A stretch of 64,000 nucleotides of DNA from Tritrichomonas musculus (GCA_039105265.1 JAPFFF010000012.1:2728001-2792000), one strand, 5' to 3'. Positions 1 to 9,531 are shown, numbered from the stretch's first letter. Program-made: numbers and translations. The notes: generated from the letters alone by a model not told the origin.

Positions 1-2
1 AA

Positions 3-551
3 TCAAATACTATCAATTTCGATTCAACTTTACCAACAACATTTCCTCCTCTCGACTCACCACAGCCTACAATCGCTACAGATCTTACATGTAAAACATT
101 TACTATTAATGGCAAATGCTATAAAGTTCAATTTTGGGATACTGCTGGCCAAGAAGCTTATCATAGTATAACTGCATCATACTTTCGATCTTCACAAGGC
201 GTTTTTTTAGTTTTTGACTTAACAGATAAAGAAAGTTTTGAAAGTCTAGACTATTGGCTGAAAATGATTGCGGAACATTCAAATGTTATACCTTATGTCG
301 TACTCATTGCAAATAAGTACGATAAACCAAATGAAGAGCATAAAACAACGGTTGAGGCGATAGCTAAGTATTGTGAAGAGAGCGAATATGACCTTCATTA
401 TTTCATGACTTCTGCATTAACTGGTGAAAACGTTGAAAATGCTTTGCGCTTCATGATAGAAAGCCTTGTTTCAAGAAAGAGGACGACCCCACAAGAAGAA
501 CAAGTAGATGAACCTGTTCCAAATGAAGATAATCACAAATTATGTTGTTGA
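3..551 (+). CDS. Rab-family small GTPase, 5' partial
   Basis: The frame is open from base 3 to the TGA at 549-551, so the start and the P-loop lie outside the window. Visible G-box motifs are a switch I region (PTIATDLTC), the G3 motif WDTAGQE, the G4 motif ANKYD (NKxD) and the G5 motif TSALTG. The protein ends in a hydrophilic tail and two cysteines (KLCC), the usual site of double geranylgeranylation. Rab GTPases recruit effectors to transport vesicles and cycle between GTP and GDP. The stop is followed at once by AATAAATA, which could supply the TAAA polyadenylation signal typical of trichomonads. The family call is firm; the Rab subclass cannot be told. Confidence 0.93.
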   Translation, partial: SNTINFDSTLPTTFPPLDSPQPTIATDLTCKTFTINGKCYKVQFWDTAGQEAYHSITASYFRSSQGVFLVFDLTDKESFESLDYWLKMIAEHSNVIPYVVLIANKYDKPNEEHKTTVEAIAKYCEESEYDLHYFMTSALTGENVENALRFMIESLVSRKRTTPQEEQVDEPVPNEDNHKLCC

Positions 552-895
552 ATAAATATATCGTCTCATATCATATTTCATTCTTTTTCATGACCGTCAA
601 ATTAATATTTCAGAATACAATTGCCTATTTTTTCTTTTAAATGTAAAAAATTAGATATTTAATTTTCCTAAAAAATGCTTGTAATTAACTATGCAATCTT
701 TATTTATGCATAAGAAATACTTATTATACGAATTGGTACTAATAAGTATGATTAAAGTACAATACAAATTTAAATAATGATGTAAAAATATCAGAGAATT
801 AACCAGATATTATACTGCCAAAGTAATATACTAATTACCTAAGCATGAACCAAAAACCAAAAGAAAGTTTTAAGATATGCAATAAATATATCAAA
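552..895. other. AT-rich intergenic spacer
   Basis: This 344 bp lies between two convergent 3' ends (Rab and the divergent Hsp70). I see only AT-rich sequence with short A/T runs, and no repeat, RNA or coding signal. Confidence 0.6.
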
Positions 896-3244
896 TTATG
901 TTTTTTTTTTCTTATAATTAATATGTGGTTTAGGAGGGCTATTCACAGGTTTATTGCCATTTACAATATCAACTTCGTTTTTCCATGAAAAATTCTCTCT
1001 ATTTGAGTTATCTTGACCAAATTCTAATCGATGAACATGAATATCTGGTGCAGATGGCTTAGGTGCACCTTGATTAAATTTCTTTCCACGGCCTCCATGA
1101 TTAGCATTTGCAGATCTTTCATTTTTATCTTTACTCTGCAAAGATAATTTATTTCCTTTTTTTGGTTTACCTGGATCATGTTGATCAGACTTAGTGTAAT
1201 TATTTAGATTTGCAGATAACTTGGTCGGCTCTTCATATAATTTTATAGGCTGCTTATCTGTCTCTTCTAGATTTGATAGTAGATTAATTATTTCTTCTTG
1301 TTTTGATGGTGGCTTATTTGTATCTTCTTGCTTTGATGGTAGTTCATTTGTATCTTCTTGCTTTGATGGTAGTTTATTTGGATCTTCTTGCTTTGACTGT
1401 TGTTTGCTTGACTCTTCTTGCTTTAGTGGTGGTTTAGTACCTTCTTCTAACTTTATAGTAGGCGTGTTTGAATCTTCTGAACTTATATTTTGGATGGAGG
1501 TCTCATCATTAGAATTTGAAGCTTGGGTTCCATCTAAAATTGTCTCCGGATTTTGGCTATTTTCATGCAAATTATCATCTTGATTGCGTTTTTCCTTTAT
1601 ATCCAAACGCTCAAGAAATATATCGCCTTTTTTTTTCTTATTTGTATGAATAACTGGATCATTCTCATACAATTCGTAGATCTTGCTTGTTTTAATTGTA
1701 GAAATTAGAGAAGTAACGTTCCTAGCATATGGAGCCTTAATTGTTGTGATTAATTGTAATGTTGATGATTTCTGGAACTGAACAGTGAAAATTGATTCAG
1801 CAGGACTTTGAATTGGATCAAATTCAACAATTTTAGGTTTACGATTATCTGAATTTTGTAATATTTCAAAATGATCACACTCACCTTCGAATTCTAATTT
1901 CTTTTCAACAATGCATGGTATTTGCATTCCTTCCGTAAAAATAATTTCTTTTTTCCCATTAATCGATATTATTAAAGGTTCGTTGAATTTTCCAAAGGCA
2001 GACAAATTATTAAAGAAATTTATTTTTCTATGAAAAATATCATTTCCTGCAACCTTGCCAATATTTTCATCAAGAATATTTTTGATTGAAAGTTGTGCAA
2101 TACATGCACCAAGTGCAATTGCTTGCCGTGGATCAACAGTGGGACATGGCTCAATCCCTATTGTATCTATAAGTAATTCTCTAATTTTTTTTATTTGAGT
2201 GGCTCCACCGATTAAAAACAAATCATTGATCGACTTCAGATCAATATCAGGTTTTTCCATGACTTTTTTTAATAGGCTCATAGATCTTTTAAAAAGATCT
2301 TGATTGGTTTCATTGAATTTTTCGTAAGTTAATGTGAATGTTAATGGTTCTTGATTCTCATCGTCATCTTCTGTGTCATCGTCATTTTCTATGACAATAT
2401 CAACAGTTTCAGCTTCTGAAAGTATTTTTTTGGCTTGCTCACATTCTTCATGAAGTTTTAGTTGGATTTTTGGATGCTCAAAATAATTTTTTTTGTCATT
2501 ATATTGTTTTTGCATTTCAGCTTTGACATATTTAAAAATTTTTTCATCAATTGCCCTGCTATTTATATCTTCATCACTTTCAGTAATTATATCATAATCA
2601 TTATTATTGATTTTAATAACTGATACTCTAAGTGAGGATGCACCAAGATCATAAACAAGGATATTTCTTTGTTTTGTGAAATCATCTTTTTTCTTATATA
2701 AATATGCAAGTGATGCAGCAATTGGCTCACTCACAATACGTATAATTTGCAGATTAACATATTGAGCTGCTTTTTTTAATTCGTCAATAATACCATTACA
2801 TTCTGTAGGAATTGCAATTGATATTTGTGATACCTTAGCTGGTAAATTAACATTAGCAGTTTCAACAAGATTTTTTAAAATTAATCCAGTAATTTCGTAG
2901 GGGTAAAAATCTTGAGTTTCATCATCGACTTCAATTGAAATTATGATGTTATCATCTTTGTCTGGTTTGATAGTAAATGGCCAATTTTTTTTCATTTTTT
3001 GAATGATATTATCGTTGAATTTGCGACCAAGCATAATTTTAGTATCATAAATGTATCGTTTTGGATTATTTACAGAAAGCTTAATAGCACGTTCGCCAAA
3101 GAACCATCGATTTTTATGATGCAAGAATGCTCCAGATGGTGTGGCAGGATTCCTATAACAATTAGTAATAACTCCAAATCCATAATAATTAAAACATCCT
3201 ATTTTATTTAAAGATGATCCCAAATCAATTCCAATAATTGACAT
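896..3244 (-). CDS. Divergent Hsp70-like protein with repetitive charged tail
   Basis: The protein has 782 aa and its ATG is at 3242-3244. Residues 1 to about 390 follow the Hsp70 nucleotide-binding fold: an IDLGSS phosphate loop in place of IDLGTT, YDTKIMLGRK, SEPIAASLAY and FLIGGATQIKKIR. The second phosphate motif, normally FDLGGGT, reads YDLGASS, so the glycines that contact phosphate are missing and ATPase activity may be weak or absent. The substrate-binding part is divergent. From about residue 570 the tail is low-complexity and charged, with several roughly 10-residue units such as KQEDTNELPS, followed by a basic end. No EEVD or ER-retention signal ends the protein. It is transcribed head-to-head with a more canonical Hsp70 across 33 bp. 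A regulatory or scaffold role is inference. Confidence 0.85.
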   Translation of the reverse strand: MSIIGIDLGSSLNKIGCFNYYGFGVITNCYRNPATPSGAFLHHKNRWFFGERAIKLSVNNPKRYIYDTKIMLGRKFNDNIIQKMKKNWPFTIKPDKDDNIIISIEVDDETQDFYPYEITGLILKNLVETANVNLPAKVSQISIAIPTECNGIIDELKKAAQYVNLQIIRIVSEPIAASLAYLYKKKDDFTKQRNILVYDLGASSLRVSVIKINNNDYDIITESDEDINSRAIDEKIFKYVKAEMQKQYNDKKNYFEHPKIQLKLHEECEQAKKILSEAETVDIVIENDDDTEDDDENQEPLTFTLTYEKFNETNQDLFKRSMSLLKKVMEKPDIDLKSINDLFLIGGATQIKKIRELLIDTIGIEPCPTVDPRQAIALGACIAQLSIKNILDENIGKVAGNDIFHRKINFFNNLSAFGKFNEPLIISINGKKEIIFTEGMQIPCIVEKKLEFEGECDHFEILQNSDNRKPKIVEFDPIQSPAESIFTVQFQKSSTLQLITTIKAPYARNVTSLISTIKTSKIYELYENDPVIHTNKKKKGDIFLERLDIKEKRNQDDNLHENSQNPETILDGTQASNSNDETSIQNISSEDSNTPTIKLEEGTKPPLKQEESSKQQSKQEDPNKLPSKQEDTNELPSKQEDTNKPPSKQEEIINLLSNLEETDKQPIKLYEEPTKLSANLNNYTKSDQHDPGKPKKGNKLSLQSKDKNERSANANHGGRGKKFNQGAPKPSAPDIHVHRLEFGQDNSNRENFSWKNEVDIVNGNKPVNSPPKPHINYKKKKT

Positions 3245-3277
3245 TTATAAATTAAATTGAAAAAAATTTTTTTAGAA
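3245..3277. promoter_or_regulatory. 33-bp bidirectional promoter between two Hsp70 genes
   Basis: The two ATGs are separated by only 33 bp, all A/T except three bases or so. On the minus strand it holds a TTCAATTT that resembles a loose initiator. For the plus gene, TCAATT lies inside the first codons of the minus gene. Promoter elements must therefore overlap coding sequence. Confidence 0.55.
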
Positions 3278-5092
3278 ATGTCAAAGCATGCACTTGGTAT
3301 TGATTTAGGAACAACAAATTCATCAGTTTCTATAATTTCTGGTACAGGGGATAAGCCAGAGTTGGTAGCAGATAATTCTGGTACAACATGTATTCCATCA
3401 ATTGTTAATATCGCCAAGCATAATGATGAAATTATTTTTAAAGTTGGTGAAATAGCGAGAAGAAGACAATTCAAATTTTCTAAAACAACAATTTACGATA
3501 CCAAACGAATGCTTGGCAGAAAATACGATGATGAGGAAATTCAAAAGATAAAATGGCCTTTTAAAATCGAAAAAAGTGAAACAGGAGGTATTCTAATTTG
3601 TTTAGAAGAACTAAATAAAAAATTCAAACCATACGAAATATCGGGCGAAATTTTAAAATATATGGCCGAAGTTGGAAATTCACGATTTCCAAAAGAAGAG
3701 CGTACAAACGAAGTTGTAATCACTATTCCTGCTAATTTTGGCGAAGAACAGCGTGCAGAAACACTCGCGGCAGCTCAATATGCTGGATTAAAAGTTCTCA
3801 AAATCATTAATGAGCCAACTTCAGCTGGCTTGGCATATGGATTGATGGATAAAAATGCATCTTCACGCAATGTTTTTATTTTTGATTTCGGAGGTGGTAC
3901 TCTTGACGTTTCACTTTTGTACATAGATGGAAGTCAAATTAAAGTTAAAGATACAGATGGTAATCAGTTTCTTGGTGGCCGAGATTTTGATGAAAAAACT
4001 GTTGATTATTTCATCGAAAAGCTAGGTTTAGATTCTTATCGCAATAATGCTCAAAAAAGAAGCAAGCTACGTGAGGCTGTTATTAAAACAAAAATAGAAC
4101 TTTCAATATCAAATTTTGGAACACTTATTTCTGAAGATGGTGATTTTATTGATTATGAATTAACTCTTAAAGAATTTGAAGAAATAAATAAGGATTTAAT
4201 AATTCAAATCATCGAACCAGTTAAAAGGCTTCTTACAAGAGCTAAAGTTGAACCAAATCATATTAAAGATATAATTATTGTAGGGGGATCAGCCAAAATG
4301 CAATTTGTAAAAAGAATATTAACAGAATATTTTGGAAAAGAGCCATATAGTGGTATTGATCCAGCGTCAGCGGTAGCAATGGGTGCAGCAATCATAGCCG
4401 CCAAAACCATCCAAGATATAAACTTAACAAACCAAATGAAAAAACTCGAATATGAGGATATTTGCGCATTTTCAATTGGAACATCTACACACAATGGGAC
4501 AATGGCTGTCATTATTTCAAAGGGTGATCATATACCAATTAAAAGAGACGCTAAATTCCACACAATTTTATATCGGCAAGATACATTTGTAGTTGATATT
4601 TATGAAGGCGAATCCAAATTTATCAAGAACAATACTTACTTAGGTGAATTTTCAATCTCAAATATTCCAGCAAGCGAAGACGAAGTTGAATTCATTATTG
4701 AATTTTCAATGGATCAAAATAATATTTTATCAGCAAGTGCACGACTTGTTGGGGGTAATCTTTATGGTGAAGCTACCATCAAAATCGAAAAAAGCAAATT
4801 AAAAGATCAAAAAGATCAAATTAAAATCAAAGAAAGAGATTCTCCTGATAATAGGATTGTTGAGGTTAAATTATTCTATAAAAATATCCAACGCTTTATT
4901 AATTTTAATAAAGAAGAATTACTCAAATATTACTCTAAATACGAAATTGATCGTTATTTCCAAGAAGCCAAATTTAATGAAGAAAATCCTGATAATGCAC
5001 TTGATATTGAACCACAGATTTCAATATATACAAAATTTAAGTTCAAAAAATATTTTCATTTTCATCCAAATCTTCCAAGATTTCTACGGTAA
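3278..5092 (+). CDS. Hsp70 family chaperone
   Basis: The protein has 604 aa from the ATG at 3278 (MSKHALGIDLGTTNSS); an upstream TTG at 3257 is not a plausible start. The nucleotide-binding domain is well kept: GIDLGTTNSS, YDTKRMLGRK, INEPTSAGLAYG, FDFGGGTLDVS and IIVGGSAKMQFVKRIL. It is followed by a shortened substrate-binding beta domain and a helical end. It lacks a C-terminal EEVD, HDEL or organelle signal that I can recognise. It is shorter than a usual cytosolic Hsp70 (about 640-660 aa) and diverges strongly after residue 390, as in lineage-specific trichomonad Hsp70s. Its role would be ATP-driven folding or remodelling of client proteins. It shares a 33-bp promoter with the divergent Hsp70 on the other strand. 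Confidence 0.93.
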   Translation: MSKHALGIDLGTTNSSVSIISGTGDKPELVADNSGTTCIPSIVNIAKHNDEIIFKVGEIARRRQFKFSKTTIYDTKRMLGRKYDDEEIQKIKWPFKIEKSETGGILICLEELNKKFKPYEISGEILKYMAEVGNSRFPKEERTNEVVITIPANFGEEQRAETLAAAQYAGLKVLKIINEPTSAGLAYGLMDKNASSRNVFIFDFGGGTLDVSLLYIDGSQIKVKDTDGNQFLGGRDFDEKTVDYFIEKLGLDSYRNNAQKRSKLREAVIKTKIELSISNFGTLISEDGDFIDYELTLKEFEEINKDLIIQIIEPVKRLLTRAKVEPNHIKDIIIVGGSAKMQFVKRILTEYFGKEPYSGIDPASAVAMGAAIIAAKTIQDINLTNQMKKLEYEDICAFSIGTSTHNGTMAVIISKGDHIPIKRDAKFHTILYRQDTFVVDIYEGESKFIKNNTYLGEFSISNIPASEDEVEFIIEFSMDQNNILSASARLVGGNLYGEATIKIEKSKLKDQKDQIKIKERDSPDNRIVEVKLFYKNIQRFINFNKEELLKYYSKYEIDRYFQEAKFNEENPDNALDIEPQISIYTKFKFKKYFHFHPNLPRFLR

Positions 5093-5499
5093 TCATATAG
5101 TTATATGACATTTATATGATTGCTTTTGAAACCAAAATAACAAGCAAATTGCTTATTTTTTTAATGTATTATTTGGTATTTTATAAAAATATATTTTCCC
5201 ACCAGCTTTTTATTAATAATTTAGTATTTTATAAAAGTATGTATGCATTTCATACATTTATATAGTACATTGTATGGCAAACTATCATTCATCGTAAATG
5301 TAAATATTTTTTTTCCCCCTCTTTGGCTATGTTAGCATTTTGTAGCGATAAACGACAGTTGACAATTTAATATTAATCAGAAAGACTTGAATAAACATCA
5401 TTATGCTTTTAAAATAAAAAATTACGTCAATTATGACCGTTAATATATCACTTAACATGAATTAATTAATAAACGTCACTATGGTTAAAATATCATTAA
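5093..5499. other. Intergenic spacer upstream of ORC1
   Basis: This is AT-rich DNA between two tandem genes. Near its end are GACCGTTAA (5437 region) and ATTAATTAATAAACGTCACTATGG, that is, Myb-like and initiator-like motifs before the ORC1 start. No RNA gene is seen. Confidence 0.5.
5493..5498 (+). promoter_or_regulatory. Initiator (Inr) TCATTA of ORC1
   Basis: TCATTA matches the trichomonad initiator TCAYTW, with the A at 5495 as expected +1. That gives a 5-nt leader before the ATG at 5500, which fits the very short leaders known in trichomonads. A second match, TCACTA, lies at 5476-5481. Confidence 0.65.
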
Positions 5500-7623
5500 A
5501 TGAAGAAATCTGAAAATTCAAAAGATAAAAACAAAGAAATTCAAGAAATTCCGACAACACATATGAGAACAAGATCAAGAGATAAGCAAACTGCCGATAA
5601 TACAAAGCATAGTGCAATCATTTCCAAAACTCAAAAAAATTCAAAAAGAAAATCATCAATTGATAACAGTAAAAAGAGAAAACCTTCAGTGGATGGTAAT
5701 AAAAAGAGAAATTCATCTGTTACCGATGAAAATAAAAAAAGAAAATCATCAATTGATGATAGTAAAAATAGAAAATCATCAGTTGATAATACTAATAAAA
5801 CAACACGACGTAAAAAGAAATTTGAACCAGATTACGAGGAATTGGCAACCAATAACCAATCTAGAGAAGACAAACATTATAAAGATTATATTAAAAAGCT
5901 AAATGAAATGAGAAATAGCGATAAAGCAAATAAAGAAGGGCCTACTCATGATGAAATTAAACAATCGGATTTTCCTGAACCAAAATTTGAAGGAGAAGGA
6001 CAACTTGGAGTGAATGGCTATCGTTATTATAAAAAAGCAACCATTGACGGTAATTCATACCAAATAGGCGACTCAGTTCTAATTTTAACGGATGAAGTAG
6101 ATGACACATATATTGGAAAAATAGTTGATATGTATGTTGATAGAGAAAATAACTCAATAGTGAAAGTTTTATGGTATTCTCGACGTTATGAGTTTGAAAA
6201 AGAAGCCCAGCGCTATATAATGCAGCGTGAACTAGTTTTGACAGAATGGTCTGATGAAATTCCATTAGATTCAATTAAGTCGAAATGCATAATTTATGAT
6301 TCACCAGAACCACTCGGTGATGATGCAAACAAAAAGCATGACTCACTAACAAATACATTCTTTTGTAATAGAGGATTTATACGCCAGCGTCAAGAATTTG
6401 TCGCTTTATCAACGCTAAATAGATTAATTAAACAAACAGCAATGGTTGTTGAAACTGTTTCTGGTGAAACCAAATTTGACATGGCTCGAGCGCGCCTTCA
6501 ATTAAATTTTGTTACAAATGTTGCTGGAAGACAAAAAGAAATTGATTATGTTGAAAAAACTTTAACAGGCTTTTTGAAAAGAGGAGGACTTGGTGGTTGT
6601 ATTTATCTATCTGGTGTACCTGGAACAGGAAAAACCTTGGTTGTTCGTGAAGTGATGCGGCGTCTTGCATCAAAAGAATTAGAAGGCGAACTTCCTGAAT
6701 TTCAATTTTACGAAATCAATTGTCTTCGTTTTGAATCGCCACGTGAAATATACAGCGAACTTTGGAAAATGCTTAATTATGAAACAGTTAATCCAACAAC
6801 AGCTCAACGCGCCTTAAATGACATATTTACTACAGAAACTTCTCCGTTTTATATTGTTGTCTTAGTCGATGAAATAGACGTTTTATTGACGCCTCAACAA
6901 AATGAATTATATTGTCTACTCGAATGGTCTTCTTTACCAAACGCCAAATTTATAGTTATAGCAGTTGCAAATTTGATGGATCTTGAATCAAGATTGAAAC
7001 CAAAGATTGCTTCACGTATGGGAAGATCATCAATCAAATTTTTCGCATATAAATATGAACAGTTGTATGAAATCATTGAATCACGAATCAGTGATCTAGA
7101 TGCTTTTGCTGATTCAGCGATTGTGTTATGTGCTAGATCAATATCTGGAAATGGTGGCGATGCAAGAAAAGCACTCGAAACTTGTAAACGAGCAATTGAT
7201 TTAAGAAAAAATCGTAATGATATTGTTCAAGCCAAAGATATGAGCAATGCATTAAAACAAGTTCAATCTATCCAAGCGAAAGAAATTATTAATCAGATCA
7301 CATATTTTCATAAAATATTCTTAACTGCATTATTACAAGCTATCAAAATTGGCCAAAAATCATCCGTGCCTTTGCGTGAAATTATTGATAGATCATTAAA
7401 AATTTCAAGACAGCTCAATTTTCCAACAATACCTAATTATCAATTTAACTTGATTGCTAACCAATTGATTACAATGAATATTGTGAAAGGAAATAAAGAT
7501 GGGCCAGTTAATGCTAGTTCATCAATATCATTACAAACATTTGACCAAGAATTAATTTTTCATTTAGAAAAATCAGAAGAGTTGAAGCAGTTTTTACCCA
7601 AACTTGAAGTTAATTATGTTTAA
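5500..7623 (+). CDS. ORC1: Origin recognition complex subunit 1 (BAH + AAA+ ATPase)
   Basis: The protein has 707 aa. Residues 1-110 are basic and low-complexity, with repeated KKRKSS(I/V)D units that could hold nuclear signals and phosphosites. Residues about 170-300 look like a BAH domain (GDSVLILTDEVDDTYIGKIVDMY, then VLWYSRRYEF). An AAA+ module follows from about 345: GRQKEIDYVE, Walker A GVPGTGKT near 371-378, Walker B VLVDEID near 453-459, a sensor region around VIAVAN, and the RMGRS and GGDARKALETC motifs typical of Orc1/Cdc6. A C-terminal winged-helix region is likely. ORC1 binds origins in an ATP-dependent way and recruits the MCM helicase. The BAH domain separates ORC1 from Cdc6. Confidence 0.93.
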   Translation: MKKSENSKDKNKEIQEIPTTHMRTRSRDKQTADNTKHSAIISKTQKNSKRKSSIDNSKKRKPSVDGNKKRNSSVTDENKKRKSSIDDSKNRKSSVDNTNKTTRRKKKFEPDYEELATNNQSREDKHYKDYIKKLNEMRNSDKANKEGPTHDEIKQSDFPEPKFEGEGQLGVNGYRYYKKATIDGNSYQIGDSVLILTDEVDDTYIGKIVDMYVDRENNSIVKVLWYSRRYEFEKEAQRYIMQRELVLTEWSDEIPLDSIKSKCIIYDSPEPLGDDANKKHDSLTNTFFCNRGFIRQRQEFVALSTLNRLIKQTAMVVETVSGETKFDMARARLQLNFVTNVAGRQKEIDYVEKTLTGFLKRGGLGGCIYLSGVPGTGKTLVVREVMRRLASKELEGELPEFQFYEINCLRFESPREIYSELWKMLNYETVNPTTAQRALNDIFTTETSPFYIVVLVDEIDVLLTPQQNELYCLLEWSSLPNAKFIVIAVANLMDLESRLKPKIASRMGRSSIKFFAYKYEQLYEIIESRISDLDAFADSAIVLCARSISGNGGDARKALETCKRAIDLRKNRNDIVQAKDMSNALKQVQSIQAKEIINQITYFHKIFLTALLQAIKIGQKSSVPLREIIDRSLKISRQLNFPTIPNYQFNLIANQLITMNIVKGNKDGPVNASSSISLQTFDQELIFHLEKSEELKQFLPKLEVNYV

Positions 7624-7836
7624 CTTGTAAAGCATCATTATCTGTTAGAAAAAAAATATTGTTTTTTTCATTATTGATCTAAAGCTTTATTCTGATTATT
7701 GTTAAAACTTATATATATAATTATAATAGAACCTATGCCATAAATCTCAATCAATAAAATAATGTAAAAAGTATAACCAATAAAATAATACCTTTTTTAT
7801 TATACTTTTTTTTCTCCTTTGTAAAAGGACGAGATC

Positions 7837-8655
7837 TTAACTTCCTGTTATAACAGGTAAAAGAAATGTTTCAGGATCCCATTCAATGTAAGTTATGATG
7901 AGTTTTCTTAATTCAAAAAGTTTATGTTGGACATAAATTTTTTTCCTTTTATCTGCTTTTCGCAAATGATTCAATTTAAATACATCTTGAAAAATCCCGT
8001 ATAATTTAATAAGTTTGTCAATTGTAACTCTTTTATTTCTGCAACCAGAAATTCTAGTATTCAAGTATCCATTAAACCTTTCAGGTGTATTGCAACATCC
8101 GATCTTGGCATAAATTTCTCCGAATTTGAGAACAATGCTTCGATGGATATTTAGAAAATTGATAAGATTCTTTTGATATTGGTCTATATCATTTAAGGGA
8201 TTTCTTGGTATTTGTCGTCTTTCTTTAAAAAGCATCACTACTTCAGCAGGATCAAATCCTGAATTTGTTTCTTGCTTTTCAGGAGGATCAAATCCTGAAT
8301 TTGTTTCTTGCTTTTCGGGAGGATCAAATCCTGAATTTGCTTTTTGCTTTTCGGGAGGATCAAATACTGAATTTGTTTCTTGCTTTTCAGGAGGATCAAA
8401 TCCTGAATTTGCTTTTTGCTTTTCAGGAGGATCAAATCCTGAATTTGTTTCTTGCTTTTCGGGAGGATCAAATCCTGAATTCAAGTCTTCATTAAGGTCA
8501 TCTACTGATCTAAGATTAAAAAAGGATTCATATTTTGATAAATCAGTATCATCATAGTCGAAAATTCCGAAACAGTCATATTCAAAAGGTGGTGAAAAAA
8601 AATCCTGATCATTATTATCCTCTGTTGAATGATCAGTTTCCTTTACTTCTGTCAT
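7837..8655 (-). CDS. Acidic protein with 12-residue repeats and a novel shared C-terminal domain
   Basis: The protein has 272 aa; its start is at 8653-8655. Residues 1 to about 55 are acidic. About 57-140 hold six 12-residue units NSGFDPPEKQET (variants SV and KA) plus a partial seventh. Residues about 160-272 form a compact helical basic region (GYLNTRISGCRNKR, ADKRKK, KLFELRK, PETFLLPV). The last 76 residues align without gaps to the divergently transcribed neighbour; by hand about 35 of 76 positions are identical. I do not recognise the domain. An acidic N-terminal half with a basic helical C-terminal half would suit a transcription regulator, but that is inference. Confidence 0.8.
   Translation of the reverse strand: MTEVKETDHSTEDNNDQDFFSPPFEYDCFGIFDYDDTDLSKYESFFNLRSVDDLNEDLNSGFDPPEKQETNSGFDPPEKQKANSGFDPPEKQETNSVFDPPEKQKANSGFDPPEKQETNSGFDPPEKQETNSGFDPAEVVMLFKERRQIPRNPLNDIDQYQKNLINFLNIHRSIVLKFGEIYAKIGCCNTPERFNGYLNTRISGCRNKRVTIDKLIKLYGIFQDVFKLNHLRKADKRKKIYVQHKLFELRKLIITYIEWDPETFLLPVITGS
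8236..8485. repeat. 36-bp coding tandem repeat (about 6.5 copies)
   Basis: Tandem 36-bp units read CTTGCTTTTCGGGAGGATCAA on the plus strand, with few substitutions (TTCAGG/TTCGGG, GTTTC/CTTTT). They encode the NSGFDPPEKQET units. The low divergence between units suggests recent expansion or ongoing homogenisation. Confidence 0.9.
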
Positions 8656-8754
8656 ATATAAAACCTTCTATAACGGTTTAACCGATGAAAATTCACAAAA
8701 TCGAATTTCGGTTATATTTAGTTTGATAAAAACCGTATTGTAAAATATATTGTC
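8656..8754. promoter_or_regulatory. 99-bp shared promoter with three Myb-type sites
   Basis: This is the gap between the starts of the head-to-head paralogues. It contains YAACNG-type Myb sites: TAACGG at 8671-8676, TAACCG at 8679-8684 and CGGTTA (minus-strand site) at 8709-8714. AACCGT follows at 8731. The first two are arranged as TAACGGTTTAACCG. Myb proteins are known initiators and regulators in Trichomonas; binding here is inference. Confidence 0.5.
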
Positions 8755-9531
8755 ATGGGCGATAGTGTTGAGATAAATGATGATATTTTTCTAAACTACG
8801 AAGCAGATAACAATGATTCATTTAATGATGATCCAAGTACGATATTTGGACTTTGTGACCCTGGCTGCTCAAATTTAACTTCTGAAGACTATGATCCCGT
8901 TTGCTCAGACAGTTTTTTTAATGAAAATACTAATGATGAAAGTGCTATTTCTCAAAAAATTGAATTTAATATCGAGCAATCAGGAGACGACCCTCCTGCT
9001 CATGAAGCAAACCCTTTATATTCTGTTAATATTAATATTAACTCATTGACTCCTCGCTCCTCAAATTTGCCTTCAACATGCAATCCTACTCTATTTAAAT
9101 GCCAACCCAATTTTTTGCAGATGAATTATAATTCATCTTCCCCAGTTCCAAATAATCAATTTTATCTTTATCATTCAGCTTCAAATGTTCAGTTTCCAAT
9201 GAACTCATCTTGCTTTGGCTTGCATTGCAGTAGCGTTCGTAATACTTACGAAGCATATGCTACAATGCAATATAATTATGAACTTAAAAAGTTTATTGGA
9301 TATTTGAATTATAAAATATCTGGTGATAGGAACATTCGATTTAAAAAAGAAAAACTTCATTGCTTGTACAATATTTTTGCTAATCATTTGGGGTTAAAAC
9401 CATTAAACAGAGACGATAAAAGAAACAAAAACCATGTCTTTTCAAAGCTTTTTTCGCATAAAGACAAGGTTATTGAATGCATTGAAAAGAAGCCCGAAAT
9501 TTTTTTAGCCCCTGCCCTTTTAGCTGAATGA
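8755..9531 (+). CDS. Acidic protein with the same novel C-terminal domain
   Basis: The protein has 258 aa. Residues 1-80 are acidic (runs of D, E and N), and 80-160 are rich in S, N and P with a few cysteines. Residues about 170-258 are basic and helical: GYLNYKISGDRNIR, KLHCLYNIF, DDKRNKN, KLF and PEIFLAPALL. This C-terminal block aligns end to end with the neighbour on the minus strand, keeping G-Y-L-N-x-x-I-S-G-x-R-N, DKRxK, KLF and PExFLxP. The N-terminal halves do not align, and this gene lacks the 12-residue repeats. The pair therefore shares one domain with diverged regulatory-looking arms. Function is unknown. Confidence 0.8.
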   Translation: MGDSVEINDDIFLNYEADNNDSFNDDPSTIFGLCDPGCSNLTSEDYDPVCSDSFFNENTNDESAISQKIEFNIEQSGDDPPAHEANPLYSVNININSLTPRSSNLPSTCNPTLFKCQPNFLQMNYNSSSPVPNNQFYLYHSASNVQFPMNSSCFGLHCSSVRNTYEAYATMQYNYELKKFIGYLNYKISGDRNIRFKKEKLHCLYNIFANHLGLKPLNRDDKRNKNHVFSKLFSHKDKVIECIEKKPEIFLAPALLAE

